This document shows, piece after piece, positions 15,171 to 24,671 of a stretch of 36,419 nucleotides of DNA; within the stretch, counting starts at the first letter, position 1, and each line of letters starts with the position of its first letter. This DNA comes from CAYPIE01 sp964410665 (GTDB lineage: Bacteria; Planctomycetota; Planctomycetia; Gemmatales; Gemmataceae): contig CAYPIE010000060.1 in the NCBI GenBank assembly GCA_964410665.1, positions 1 through 36,419 on the forward strand, in the 5' to 3' direction. The notes under the pieces were generated by a model. It saw only the letters and a list, made by a program, of their open reading frames with translations. It made no database searches and was not told where the DNA came from. The position numbers and the translations under genes are program-made.

Positions 15171-18100
15171 ATGCGTAGATGGCTCATCCGCGGCGGCATC
15201 TTCCTGGCAGGGGTTGCCCTGTTGGTCTTGGTGGGTTTCTGGGTGTTGTTGCAGACGCCTGTTGTGGCCCAAATCGTCGCGACCAAGATCGAGCGGATCA
15301 CGGGCGGGCGGGTCAGCCTGGACGAGGTCACCGTGTCGCTGAGGCAGTCTTCGTTATCGGGGCTGAGCATCTACCCGACGGACGTGTCTGATCCCTGGCT
15401 GACCCTCCAAGGTGTTCAAGCGGACATCAGCTTGTGGGACTTGGTGTCGGGGAGCATTCAGCCCAGCTTGGTGTTACTGCAAGGGGTCAAAGCCCGGATC
15501 GAATTCGATACGGATGGGAACTGGCAGGTCGAGCTCCCGGAAAGCGAGTCGGACGATCTCCCCCCACAACTTCCTAGGCTGCAATTGGCATCGGGGAGGT
15601 TGGAGCTCCATCAGGAGGGCAAACCGGAGGCCCGGTTCGAAAATATCGAGGCGTCACTGACCCCTGACCAAGACGTTTTGGTCCTGAGTGGGAAGGTGGA
15701 GGATGAAGACTGGGGTCGCTGGACCGTTTCGGGGCAGGTGGCCAACGATGTTTCCTCCGGAGAGGTGGTGCTGAAAACCCGGCAAGCCCACGCAACCCCC
15801 CAGCGTCTGCGGAGTATCCCATTCATCCCGGCAGAAGTGTGGCAGCAGGTTGAGGTCGAGGGCGACACCTCGGCGGACGTCCGCATTCGTTATGCTGCGG
15901 ATCTTGAGCAGCCGGTACACTACCAGGTGGCCCTCGCCCCCGAGAAAGCACGGGTGATCATCGCCGCACTTGATCAAACGGTAACCGAGGCCCACGGCGG
16001 AGTGACTGTTGAAGATGGCCTCGTCACCCTGAATAAGGTGGCGGGGAGGGTGGCCGACGGCGAGGTGGCAGTCGACGGCACGCTGGATTTTCGAAGCCCG
16101 ACCAGTGAACTTTCTTTTACCGTCGAGGCGAAGGGTTGGCAGGTGGACAAGCTACCGGCAAGCTGGAAGTTTCCGAAGCGGATCACTGGCCGCTTGTACG
16201 GCAAGGCCGAGCTGAACGTCCGGATTCAGGAGGATGGCTCGGTACGTACCAGCGGCTCGGGAAGCGGGGAGATCCGTGACGCCAAGGTGGCGGGCATTGC
16301 CACCGATGGGCCGATCCAGATGAATCTGAACTCCACGGGGGATCGGTTTCAGTTCGCACAAAGCCGGAAGATGGGTGCAAATCCCGACCTACCCTCTTGG
16401 CTCGGGCTGGTGTTGCCCCTGATCCCGCTCGCGCAGCCACCGATGGCCGAGGAACCGCAGGAGGAAAAGCCGGAGAAGGAAGATGTCGCGAGGTTGGATG
16501 TCAGCCTCGGCTTTCGCGATGTCTCTCTGGAGGAGTTGCTGGAGCGGCTTGAGATTACGCCTCCCTTCCCGTTGAGCGGCCGCCTGACCATTCAGGTGAA
16601 GGCGGGGATCCCCACCGACGGGGTGGCAGATCTGCAGAATTATTTGCTCGACGGAAAGGCGGAACTGTCGACCCTGACCATCGCGGGCATGCAGCTTCGT
16701 AACGTCCGCACCCGGCTTCTATTCCGCGACGGGGTCCTGGCGCTTGAGGAGTTCGACGCCGAGTTGCCCGGGGACGGCTCTGGGGCCGGGAGCTTCGATG
16801 GCGAGGCGCGGCTAGGGGTGTCCCCGCCGGGCGATCTGACTGCCAAGCTCAAGCTGGATGCGATCCCGGTAGCGAACCTGGCACGGCTCGCAGGGGAGGG
16901 GAGCGCCGACGCCGCGGGCTCGTTTTCCGGGGACCTGGAGTTCACTGCGCCGGCGGGCAAGTTGACTGATCGGACCGCCTGGGAGGCCACCGCCACGCTG
17001 AAGACCGACAAGCTACAGGCGTTCAACTGGACCCTGACCGATGCCCGGTTCCGGACCGAGTTACGCGACGGTACGCTTCACCTGATCGAGGACACCGGGA
17101 GCTTGGAGGGGATCCAGTACCAAGGGGTGGGGAAACTGAGCATCCTGGCTCCATATGGGTTCGAAGCCAGTCTCGAGCTGGCCGAGAGCGAACTGGAGGC
17201 GTTGCAAAAACTCTCACCGAGCCTCCGCCCGCCGGTGGCCATCAGCGGCAAGCTGACCGCCAGCGCCAACGCCTCCGGAACATTGGAACCGCTCAAAGTG
17301 GAGGTGAATGGGCGGGTGGCGACGCGAAAGTTAAAGATCAATGCGTTTGCTTTCAATGAGCTGACCATGGACTGGCGTTTGGACCAGGAACGCTTCGCGG
17401 TCACCGATCTGCGTGGCCAGCTCTATGACGGCAAGGTGCAGGGCAAGGCGAATGTGCCGTTCGCGACCACAGAGTCCGGCTCTGCCACGCTCACCCTGAC
17501 GGGGGTCGATCTGGCCGACATGACTGCGCAGATCCCCAGTTTTCCGGTCCCGCTGGCGGGCAAGGCCGACGCTCGGATCGCAGCGCGCTTGCCCCAGGGG
17601 GGCAAGCCGCCCCAACTGAATTTCACCCTTGGGGCCCCAGGGTTGAAGGTGCGTGGGATCCCCACCGAGAAGGTCGAGGGGAAGGGGACCTTCGAGGGTG
17701 GTGTCTTACGCTACCAGGCCCAAGGGAAAGCCCTCGGCGGTAGTTTTGACCTGGAGGGCCGCTACCCGGGCCGATCCGCCCAGGAGGGTACCGACTCCCC
17801 CGACGGGAGTTTTTCCTTCGAACAGCTCCAGCTCCCCCAGCTTTGGGACGCCTTCGGGTTGACTGAGTTCTTGCAACCCCTGACCGGTCAGGCCGACGTC
17901 CGCTTTGCGTTCCGTCTGGCCGAGACGAACCCGGGTTTTACCGGGACCGGGGCGGTGCGTCTGCAACAGCTACGCTGGGACGACACCGAACTCACGCCCC
18001 GGCTGACGATCGACGTCGGCGTGTCTCCCAACCGGTTACGCCTGCGAACCCTGGATGGGTCGTATGCTGGCGGGGCAGTGACCGCGGATTACCGACTGAA

Positions 18101-19052
18101 TTTGACCGAGGATTTTCTCGGCCTGCTCACGCTGCAACTCCGGGGAGGCCGGGTCGATCGGCTCGTGACCTTCATCCCGGTTCTCAAGGACCGGGTTTCC
18201 GGGACGGTCAATCTGAGCTGGCAGGGGCGGGTCGGAAGCCGCATTGCCGGGCGTGGCCAGGTGGATTTGATCCGGGGGGAGGTGCTCGAAATCCCGGTTC
18301 GTCGTTGGTCGTTTCCGTTCGCCTGGCGGTCCGAGGGGAACTCCGGCCAGATCTACATCCGGAACAGCACGGCCAGCGTGGTCGGCGGCCGGGTTCGTGC
18401 CCGGGGCCAGTACAACTGGGGAAACCGCAGCTTGCTTGAGGGCAAGCTCGACTTCACCAACCTCGATCTGGGGCGTTTGTTAGCCTCGCAAACTGACTCT
18501 TCGTTCGCACAGGGGCGGGCCACCGGTCGGTTGAGCTTCCGTTCGACCCGGCCGAGCTCGCTCGACGCCCTGCGAGCCACCATGTCCGGGCAGCTGCAAC
18601 AGACGCAAGCCTTCTCCTTCCCAGTCCTCACAGCCGTAGGCCGCAATCTGCCCTCGGGCCGCTTTCGCGTGAACGAGCGGCAAAGCGGCAGCTACCAGGC
18701 CACACTGACTCGCGGGGTCGTTCGGATTGACCACCTGGGGCTGTCTTCCTCGAGCCTGCAACTCTTGATCACCGGACGGGTGACCTTGAGTGGCCGGCTG
18801 AACCTTGGAGTGATTGCCAACCCGATCTTGCTCGACCCAGGTCCCCTCGTGACCCTCCTAAGTTTTGCCATCCCGGTCGGGCCCGTCCCCCTGGGGGTGC
18901 TGCTCGAGGCAGCGGAAATCTTGTCCGCCACAGCGCTGCAGTTTCAGGTCCGCGGCACCACCCGCCAACCAGTGGTACGGTTCACCCCGCTACGCGCGCT
19001 GACGCCCGAGGGTTTCCGATTTTTTGTCAGTCCGTCGCAGGGCAGACGATGA
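15171..19052 (+). CDS. Giant AsmA/TamB-like envelope protein
   Basis: AAGGAG eight bases before the ATG at 15171 sets a 1293-residue protein. One transmembrane helix near residues 6-26 (WLIRGGIFLAGVALLVLVGF) anchors it in the inner membrane; the rest is periplasmic beta-sheet of the AsmA/TamB type: repeated short strands such as LTLQGVQADISLWDL, VKGRGT-like turns and GxLxL steps. The region around 430-445 is a Pro/Glu/Lys linker (MAEEPQEEKPEKEDV) that divides two arms. The C-terminal 250 residues (RVTLSGRLNLGVIANP and the following hydrophobic stretch, then VRFTPLRAL) look like an AsmA C-terminal domain. Such bridges carry phospholipid between membranes. Codon use is strongly GGG/CGG/GAG-rich compared with neighbours. 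An export lipoprotein gene follows by 87 bases. Confidence 0.85.
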   Translation: MRRWLIRGGIFLAGVALLVLVGFWVLLQTPVVAQIVATKIERITGGRVSLDEVTVSLRQSSLSGLSIYPTDVSDPWLTLQGVQADISLWDLVSGSIQPSLVLLQGVKARIEFDTDGNWQVELPESESDDLPPQLPRLQLASGRLELHQEGKPEARFENIEASLTPDQDVLVLSGKVEDEDWGRWTVSGQVANDVSSGEVVLKTRQAHATPQRLRSIPFIPAEVWQQVEVEGDTSADVRIRYAADLEQPVHYQVALAPEKARVIIAALDQTVTEAHGGVTVEDGLVTLNKVAGRVADGEVAVDGTLDFRSPTSELSFTVEAKGWQVDKLPASWKFPKRITGRLYGKAELNVRIQEDGSVRTSGSGSGEIRDAKVAGIATDGPIQMNLNSTGDRFQFAQSRKMGANPDLPSWLGLVLPLIPLAQPPMAEEPQEEKPEKEDVARLDVSLGFRDVSLEELLERLEITPPFPLSGRLTIQVKAGIPTDGVADLQNYLLDGKAELSTLTIAGMQLRNVRTRLLFRDGVLALEEFDAELPGDGSGAGSFDGEARLGVSPPGDLTAKLKLDAIPVANLARLAGEGSADAAGSFSGDLEFTAPAGKLTDRTAWEATATLKTDKLQAFNWTLTDARFRTELRDGTLHLIEDTGSLEGIQYQGVGKLSILAPYGFEASLELAESELEALQKLSPSLRPPVAISGKLTASANASGTLEPLKVEVNGRVATRKLKINAFAFNELTMDWRLDQERFAVTDLRGQLYDGKVQGKANVPFATTESGSATLTLTGVDLADMTAQIPSFPVPLAGKADARIAARLPQGGKPPQLNFTLGAPGLKVRGIPTEKVEGKGTFEGGVLRYQAQGKALGGSFDLEGRYPGRSAQEGTDSPDGSFSFEQLQLPQLWDAFGLTEFLQPLTGQADVRFAFRLAETNPGFTGTGAVRLQQLRWDDTELTPRLTIDVGVSPNRLRLRTLDGSYAGGAVTADYRLNLTEDFLGLLTLQLRGGRVDRLVTFIPVLKDRVSGTVNLSWQGRVGSRIAGRGQVDLIRGEVLEIPVRRWSFPFAWRSEGNSGQIYIRNSTASVVGGRVRARGQYNWGNRSLLEGKLDFTNLDLGRLLASQTDSSFAQGRATGRLSFRSTRPSSLDALRATMSGQLQQTQAFSFPVLTAVGRNLPSGRFRVNERQSGSYQATLTRGVVRIDHLGLSSSSLQLLITGRVTLSGRLNLGVIANPILLDPGPLVTLLSFAIPVGPVPLGVLLEAAEILSATALQFQVRGTTRQPVVRFTPLRALTPEGFRFFVSPSQGRR

Positions 19053-19139
19053 TTATTCCGACTGAACTTGTATGCGAGGTTACACCGATCTTAACTACCA
19101 CGGGGAAGAGACGAACTGCTCGAGCGAAGGGGTCCATCG

Positions 19140-19967
19140 ATGCGCCGTATAGGGTTCATCTTGCTGGGGATTAGCTGTCTGGGCGGACTCGGTTGCTCCT
19201 TCGCAGGTGGTGGGCTGACCCTGTTCCCAGAGGATTATCAACTCTTGGAGTCTACCAAGGCGGTTGTCCAACCGGTTCCGCCGGCGATTCCCACCGAGCT
19301 CAACAAACAGCCGCTAGCTCCCTACCGGGTCGAGCCTGGGGACGTCCTGGTTGTGCAAGCGGTGGGCAGTGAGGAGGAGCCGATCATCTTACCGGGTGAA
19401 CAACCGGTGATTCAGGACGGGACGATCGACCTGGGTGCCTATGGCCGCCCGATGGTGGCCGGGCGGACGCTGGCCGAGATTGAGCAAATCGCGTCCGCGG
19501 CGATTGCCAACTCGACCGAGGTGGACCGGGTGACCGTCCAGCTGGTGACACGGGTGAGCAAGATGTATTATGTCTTGGGGGAGGTGATCAACCCCGGGAG
19601 TTTCCAACTGGAAGGCCGCGAAACCGTGTTGGATGGCATCCTTGCTGCGGGGGGCTTATCGGGAAAGGCTGACGTGGAACGGGTTATCTTGACCCGGCCC
19701 ACACCAGCCGACAGTTGTCGTGAAGTGTTCCCCGTTTGCTACAACAACATTGTGCAACTCGGTGACACCACCACCAATTATCAGCTCGCTCCCGGCGACC
19801 GCATTTTTGTCAGTAGTCGGCAACTGTTTGGCTTCCTGAAGAAAGACGAACACTGGCCTTGTGATGCAAGCCAGTACCCCTGTGTTGGGCCCGGCCTGGA
19901 TTGTGCTGCCTGTGCTGCACCTGGGGTTGCGCCCCCAGTTCCAGTCGAACCCATCAAGCCAGACTAA
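19140..19967 (+). CDS. Polysaccharide biosynthesis/export protein with SLBB domain (Wza-like)
   Basis: The 275-residue protein has a hydrophobic N-terminus ending in LGGLGCS with Cys19, a probable lipoprotein site although the -3 residue is not the usual Leu. Residues about 60-135 form the polysaccharide export domain (PYRVEPGDVLVVQAVG, then IDLGAYGRPMVAGRTLAEIE), and about 143-195 an SLBB domain (YYVLGEVINPGSFQLEGRE, VLDGILAAGGLS). A GDRIFVSSRQ strand follows. Proteins of this family form the outer-membrane exit of capsule and exopolysaccharide machines. Its natural partners, a Wzc-like kinase and a WecA-like transferase, lie about 10 kb downstream on the other strand. The C-terminus is Cys/Pro-rich (CDASQYPC, CAACAAPG), an unusual tail. 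Confidence 0.9.
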   Translation: MRRIGFILLGISCLGGLGCSFAGGGLTLFPEDYQLLESTKAVVQPVPPAIPTELNKQPLAPYRVEPGDVLVVQAVGSEEEPIILPGEQPVIQDGTIDLGAYGRPMVAGRTLAEIEQIASAAIANSTEVDRVTVQLVTRVSKMYYVLGEVINPGSFQLEGRETVLDGILAAGGLSGKADVERVILTRPTPADSCREVFPVCYNNIVQLGDTTTNYQLAPGDRIFVSSRQLFGFLKKDEHWPCDASQYPCVGPGLDCAACAAPGVAPPVPVEPIKPD

Positions 19968-20053
19968 CCGGGGGTTTTCGAGCAAATCGCAGCGACTTTG
20001 TTCGGCCTTTCGGTCCACCAACATGTGTGGGGAGCGTTGCCAATCAGTGCTTC

Positions 20054-20089
20054 CTTCCGAGCAGCGGGTGGGAATCCACCGCTCGGAAG
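20054..20089. terminator. Bulged hairpin between convergent genes; dispersed repeat copy 2
   Basis: CTTCCGAGC (20054-20062) pairs with GCTCGGAAG (20081-20089). After a 4-base bulge, GGTGG (20067-20071) pairs with CCACC (20076-20080) around a GAAT loop. The 14-base-pair stem lies between the export gene (ending 19967) and the G8 gene (ending 20187), so it could terminate both transcripts. Twenty bases (20076-20095) are identical, inverted, to 1279-1298, which marks it as a copy of a dispersed element. No T-tract follows on either side. Confidence 0.6.
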
Positions 20090-20144
20090 AGGCACGACGG
20101 CCGGGATGATCCATCAACCTCACATATCGAGGTAATTTTTGGTG

Positions 20145-20158
20145 GATGGAATTCCATC
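20145..20158. repeat. 14-base perfect palindrome
   Basis: GATGGAATTCCATC reads the same on both strands. It lies 29 bases beyond the stop of the G8 gene, between it and the bulged hairpin. It may add to transcription termination or be a binding site; no loop is available, so as an RNA hairpin it would be weak. Confidence 0.45.
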
Positions 20159-20186
20159 ACAACGCTCCATCACTCTGGAGGCTGGG

Positions 20187-23147
20187 CTAATCGTTATCAT
20201 TGGGATCGTCGGTCTGAATGAAACCGATCAGAGAGAGTAGCGTTTCGGACAACTCGCGTTTGGGCAAATCTCTGCGGAAGCCTCGGTCTTGGACCAAGGG
20301 CGCGTTCGAATCGATCGTGAGCTCATGGCGGATCTTGGTCACATTGCCCGCTAGATCCTTGACGTCAAACTCCAGCACTAGGTACTTGGTACCATCGTCT
20401 CGGGTTTGCACGGGCATCTGATCCAGGTTTTTAAATTTCTTCTTAAAGTTCTTAGCGCCAAAACTATCGTCGCTGAGCTTCCCTTTCAGGGTGAAGCCTC
20501 GCTTGAGGTCGATGGGGTTGATCTCCGTGATGGGATCCTTCAAGTTTAATGTTGGGCCGGTCACATCTCCATAGACTAGGAAGGTGCGTGTTTGGCCGTC
20601 GATTTGGCGAGTGATGACGTTCCAGCCCTCGCGCAAATTAATGGTTTCTTGCTCACGCACCCGCGCACCGTCGGGTGTCTGATAGACGAGCCGATACCCG
20701 TCGAGCTGGTTGGTAAATTTCCGGCTACGCAACTTGAACTCGGGCAGGTAGCTCGCCGGGTCGCCGATCAGCCCGCGGATCGCCGGGTCGGTGATGGCAT
20801 CTTGGGGAGCAATGGCTCCGCCCACCGCCAGACCGAACTCATTCCAGAGCTGTTGATTGGTTTTGCCAATAAACTCCTCGGGGATATAGTCGGCGGCCTC
20901 ACCCGCGGGGAAAGGCACCACATCCGCCGCTTGTTCGAGGTAATACACTTGCTTGCCTTGGTATTTGACCGTGCCGAGGCGAATGAGATCCGGGCTAAAC
21001 AGCAGGTTGATGTCCTTCACCTTTTCCAGGTTGAAGTTCTTTTGTAGGTAGATTTGGTGTTGCGTCTTACCGCGCAACGCTTGTTGGGACATATTTCCGA
21101 AATGGATCTCGCCTTCGATATCGACAACGCGTCGTTCATCCCGGGTGGTTGAGATCACAATGCTGCGGACGTTATTGAAATAGCCGCCCACGATCTTGTT
21201 ATGACCTTTGGTCGGTACCTTGATTCCATCCTTGAAGCCTTCGACCCGAACGTTTTCATACGTGATATTGTTGGTCACATTGTTGCGGTTGATCCCCGTT
21301 GACCCGGGGCGGCTGGTGTTGCGAAGAATGGTAGCATCTTTAAGGGTTAGGTTGCGGGTGTAGGGGTTGTGGACTCCGTTGCCACGATTGCCCCAAACCA
21401 CCAGGCCATCGACCACACTTCGCACCTGATGCTTCGCGCCGAGCAGGTGCTTCCAGGTTTCGAAGCCGGTGCCGTTGGCAAACGCCACGTTGTCCTTAAA
21501 CAAGCGAATCGGCACATCGGCGACCGAAATACTGTCTTTGCCGTTGGCCATACTTGGATCGACCAGGTCATGAGTCTTGATGCGAGCTACCCCGAGCCCG
21601 GCCTCGTCCAGCCCTTGGGTGAAGTAGACAAAGCCGGCGTGACGTTGCCCGACGGCGATGTTGCCTTCGACCTCGACGTTGGCCCCTTGGAACCAGAAGC
21701 CATCCCCTTGGTGGCCAAAGTCACCGCGATCTTTGCGGCTTTCAATGCCATCCCCGGAACCTTCCGAGCGGATGGCAATGTTGCGTCGAAACGCCCCGAT
21801 CTCATCACCGGCTTCGGTGACAAAGGCCGCACCGAGCACGTCGTAGGCCACGTTGTCTTCCATGACCACATGGCTGGAGTGGTTGACAAAGCCCCAGCCT
21901 GGGCTGTCTACCACTGCGGTTCCAATGACCTCAGCAGGCTTGGAATGCATTCCCATATGGTGATCACGGGCACGGTGGAAGTGCAGCACGTAGCGACCGA
22001 CTTGGTTCAGCCCGGTCCCGTCGATCCGCTTGCCATCCTCGTCAAGGATCGCATTGTGGACCGGGTTGCGCTTATCGGTTCTTCCCAGGCCGTACAACCC
22101 GGCATACTGCACCACGGCGTCGGGGTTGTGCATGATCATGATGTGACCACGCCGATCGACGTCGAAGGGGTTCTCCGACTCAATGATCGCGTTGCGGCTT
22201 ACATTGGCCACGAACACCTGCATTCCCTCGGGCGGGATGTGGTTGTGCGCGAGTTGCCGGTCGAGGGTGACCTTGTTGCCGTCAATGGCGAGGATGGCGA
22301 ACTGTTCATCATCATTGCGATTCCATGCACTGGTACCGGTCAGCACCAGGCGGTCACCGGCTTCCCAGCCGTTGGGAATCTCGGCGAGGTTGAGGACGTT
22401 ACTTCGTTTGGTGGGTGCTTCGGCCAGGGCCACAAACGAGGTGGTTGCATCGCCGTAGATGCGGAACGTCCCATGCGAGAGGATTCCCCGACTGAACACT
22501 CCCGGGTCCCATGAAGCATCGATCGGACCATCGTCGGTAATGATGACCCGTGCCTCGACGTCCGCGGCGATCGGTGCGGCTTCGCTACCCATCTGGAAGG
22601 TGCCGCGGGGATCGATCACGATGGTATCGACCATCAACTGGGTATTGACCGTCGGATCGAAGGCCAACACACCATCGACGCGGATGGTTTGGATGCGTTC
22701 CTGCTGGACGGCGTCTACGGTAACCGTAAACTCTTCCGGAATGACGACGCGTGCCTCGTTCTCCGGTTCGGTCCCGGGTACTGCTCCTTGTTCCCAGGTC
22801 GCGGGGTCGTCCCACTCCCCGGACTTGGCTGCGGTATAGGTGGCGTCGAAGTAGTCGACGAGCTCCATGACCGCCCTGTGCTCGTTGTGCAAGGTGGGGT
22901 TGTCGGAGTGGGGACCCATCCCACCGTGGTCCATACCGGAACCAGCGTGGTTCATGCCCGATCCAGTGTGATCCATCCCGCCCATATGCTGCATCATCCC
23001 CGGGTCGGATGGATCATGCAGCATAGCCATCGGCGAGTTGCTCATGACCACGCGATCTTCGAGCACCTCCATGCAGCTGAGCGGCTTACGCGGATGCCGT
23101 GGGTGGACTCGGTTGTTGTGCTGGGGTTTCCGCAGTTGCAATCCCAT
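20187..23147 (-). CDS. G8-domain beta-helix surface protein with Met/His-rich N-terminus
   Basis: This 986-residue protein starts with a basic segment and the planctomycete motif MEVLEDRVVMS (about 26-36). A Met/His/Gly-rich stretch follows (about 42-80, units like MDHTGSG, MNHAGSG and MDHGGMG), resembling copper-binding repeats. Residues about 100-230 are a G8 domain (SGEWDDPATWEQGAVPG, then VVIPEEFTVTVD). A long right-handed parallel beta-helix follows (HMGMHSKPAEVIGTAVVDSP and further short repeats) to about 660. The C-terminal part holds beta-rich domains. G8 plus beta-helix is the architecture of animal CEMIP/TMEM2 hyaluronan-degrading proteins, so binding or cutting of a polysaccharide at the cell surface is a fair guess. 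The next gene upstream is divergent. Confidence 0.85.
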   Translation of the reverse strand: MGLQLRKPQHNNRVHPRHPRKPLSCMEVLEDRVVMSNSPMAMLHDPSDPGMMQHMGGMDHTGSGMNHAGSGMDHGGMGPHSDNPTLHNEHRAVMELVDYFDATYTAAKSGEWDDPATWEQGAVPGTEPENEARVVIPEEFTVTVDAVQQERIQTIRVDGVLAFDPTVNTQLMVDTIVIDPRGTFQMGSEAAPIAADVEARVIITDDGPIDASWDPGVFSRGILSHGTFRIYGDATTSFVALAEAPTKRSNVLNLAEIPNGWEAGDRLVLTGTSAWNRNDDEQFAILAIDGNKVTLDRQLAHNHIPPEGMQVFVANVSRNAIIESENPFDVDRRGHIMIMHNPDAVVQYAGLYGLGRTDKRNPVHNAILDEDGKRIDGTGLNQVGRYVLHFHRARDHHMGMHSKPAEVIGTAVVDSPGWGFVNHSSHVVMEDNVAYDVLGAAFVTEAGDEIGAFRRNIAIRSEGSGDGIESRKDRGDFGHQGDGFWFQGANVEVEGNIAVGQRHAGFVYFTQGLDEAGLGVARIKTHDLVDPSMANGKDSISVADVPIRLFKDNVAFANGTGFETWKHLLGAKHQVRSVVDGLVVWGNRGNGVHNPYTRNLTLKDATILRNTSRPGSTGINRNNVTNNITYENVRVEGFKDGIKVPTKGHNKIVGGYFNNVRSIVISTTRDERRVVDIEGEIHFGNMSQQALRGKTQHQIYLQKNFNLEKVKDINLLFSPDLIRLGTVKYQGKQVYYLEQAADVVPFPAGEAADYIPEEFIGKTNQQLWNEFGLAVGGAIAPQDAITDPAIRGLIGDPASYLPEFKLRSRKFTNQLDGYRLVYQTPDGARVREQETINLREGWNVITRQIDGQTRTFLVYGDVTGPTLNLKDPITEINPIDLKRGFTLKGKLSDDSFGAKNFKKKFKNLDQMPVQTRDDGTKYLVLEFDVKDLAGNVTKIRHELTIDSNAPLVQDRGFRRDLPKRELSETLLSLIGFIQTDDPNDND

Positions 23148-23639
23148 GTTTGGTCAGCCCTCTTTGCGAATTGGGAGTCAGGCACACGGAAGCTTCCGAA
23201 CGCACGGGTGACGTCCGGCCGTTGCCAGGGAACGACAATTCAGGGGGGAGACGAGTCTAGAACGGGATCAGGGACGAGCAGGCTCCGGACCACCTTGTGC
23301 CGGGCCAAGAAGCTTTTGCCCTAGCATTCAAGACGGAAGATTGGAGCAGGGAGTTCCCCGCAGACACAAAGAGCAGAGCAAAATCCGCACGAAGATAATA
23401 TATTTAGTATGAAAAATATGCTATACATATAACTGATATGCTTTTAGATGAAAAATCTGTAATGATTCGGTGCCTTGGTGAGCATCTCTCGATGCGAGGT
23501 AGTGTTAATTCTGAAATATTTGACCTTAGCTTAGGGGTTGAGGCGACGCTGATGTGAATGCTCAGATTCCGGGGTCGCCGTTGGGTTGGTCGGGATGGCA
23601 CAATTCGGTTCAGCTTCCATTTCGATCGAGGGAAGGGCC
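23148..23639. other. Divergent intergenic region with AT-rich island
   Basis: This stretch separates the start of the G8 gene (minus) from the epimerase-like gene (plus). Positions about 23395-23470 are strongly AT-rich and hold a direct repeat of GATGAAAAAT-like sequence (TATGAAAAATATG and GATGAAAAATCTG). The island is a good candidate for promoters, but I cannot assign -35 and -10 boxes with confidence. No gene is supported; the short frame 23404-23601 has no domain. Confidence 0.45.
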
Positions 23640-24671
23640 ATGCGGTCGGCGTTTGCGAATCTGTTATTGGTCGGGGGTGCGGGGGATACCGGCCGAAGAC
23701 TGATTCGGGCCTTGCCAGCTCACTGTCGGGTTGTGGTGACCACCCGTCAGGAGGCGACTGCGGCCTCCTTGGGACTTCCGTCGTCGGTCCAACTTGTCCA
23801 AGCCGATCCGGTGCGTGATCCTGCGGGTTTTCGCCAAGTGTTGCGACCCCATGGCCCTTTTGATGTGGTCTATAACTTGCTTGGCGCGTGGTTGCGCAAT
23901 CCTCGGGGGGTCATTGTCGAGGGTTTACAGAACTTGTTGCCTGCGGTCGAGCAAGCGAACAATCCTCCGCGCCTTGTCTTCTGTAGTGCCACGACTGTCT
24001 ACGGCCATCGCCCGGATGAGAAGCTTGATGAGAACTCCCGTCTACAACCCGATATGGAGATCGGTCGACTCCAAGCGGAAGCCGAGGCGATCCTGGAAGA
24101 AGCATGTCAGATGGGCAAAGTGACCGGTGTCGTCCTCCGATTGCCCCATCTGTACGGGCCTGGCCGGGAGCGTACCTTCGACATGATGTGTCAGGGCCAG
24201 TTTTTGATCGTCGGCGACGGCACCAACCCGATGCACCATCTGTACATCGATGACCTTGTGCAGGCCTTACTCAAGGCCGGCCAGGCGGATCTCGATCCTT
24301 TCGAGGTGATCAATGTGGTGGATGACATCGCCTATCCGTATCGGGCCTATTGCGACCTGATCACCGATTGGTATGGGCTACCTCGGCTGCCTGCCTATCG
24401 CTACGAAGAAGCTCTCCGCACCGGGGTGGTCGCCGGCTACCTGGGTGAGCACCAGCGTCAACCCGCCGTGCTTGGCGAGCTGTACCGCTATATGACGTCC
24501 CATGCCGTCATCGATAATCAACGCATGAAGGAACGCCTTGGTGTATCGTTGACTTGTCCCACCTTTTTGCATGGACTCACGCGTATGCTCCTTCTACGGG
24601 ATGGGTACACCGTCACCCCACTGGCAGACGATCGATCGGAAGCCGGAACCGGTCCGTTGTACGCGGATTGA
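23640..24671 (+). CDS. NAD(P)-dependent epimerase/dehydratase-like protein with altered active site
   Basis: From the ATG at 23640 (GAGGGAAGGG just upstream) the protein has 343 residues. The Rossmann fold of extended SDR enzymes is clear: LLLVGGAGDTGRRLIRAL at the N-terminus, DVVYNLLGAWL, VFCSATTVYGHRPDE, VVLRLPHLYGPG and NPMHHLYIDDLVQALLKA. In active family members Tyr and Lys of YxxxK follow the VYG segment; here that position reads EIGRLQAEAEA, so Ile and Gln appear to replace them. It may bind NAD(P) without redox chemistry, as atypical SDRs such as NmrA-like sensors or RNA-binding forms do. The substrate class is unknown. A perfect hairpin lies about 110 bases after the stop. Confidence 0.85.
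   Translation: MRSAFANLLLVGGAGDTGRRLIRALPAHCRVVVTTRQEATAASLGLPSSVQLVQADPVRDPAGFRQVLRPHGPFDVVYNLLGAWLRNPRGVIVEGLQNLLPAVEQANNPPRLVFCSATTVYGHRPDEKLDENSRLQPDMEIGRLQAEAEAILEEACQMGKVTGVVLRLPHLYGPGRERTFDMMCQGQFLIVGDGTNPMHHLYIDDLVQALLKAGQADLDPFEVINVVDDIAYPYRAYCDLITDWYGLPRLPAYRYEEALRTGVVAGYLGEHQRQPAVLGELYRYMTSHAVIDNQRMKERLGVSLTCPTFLHGLTRMLLLRDGYTVTPLADDRSEAGTGPLYAD

Noticed and set aside
21369..22514. 381-codon plus-strand open frame
   Set aside because: It is fully antisense to the G8-domain gene, whose protein is convincing; the frame is a shadow of GC-biased codons.
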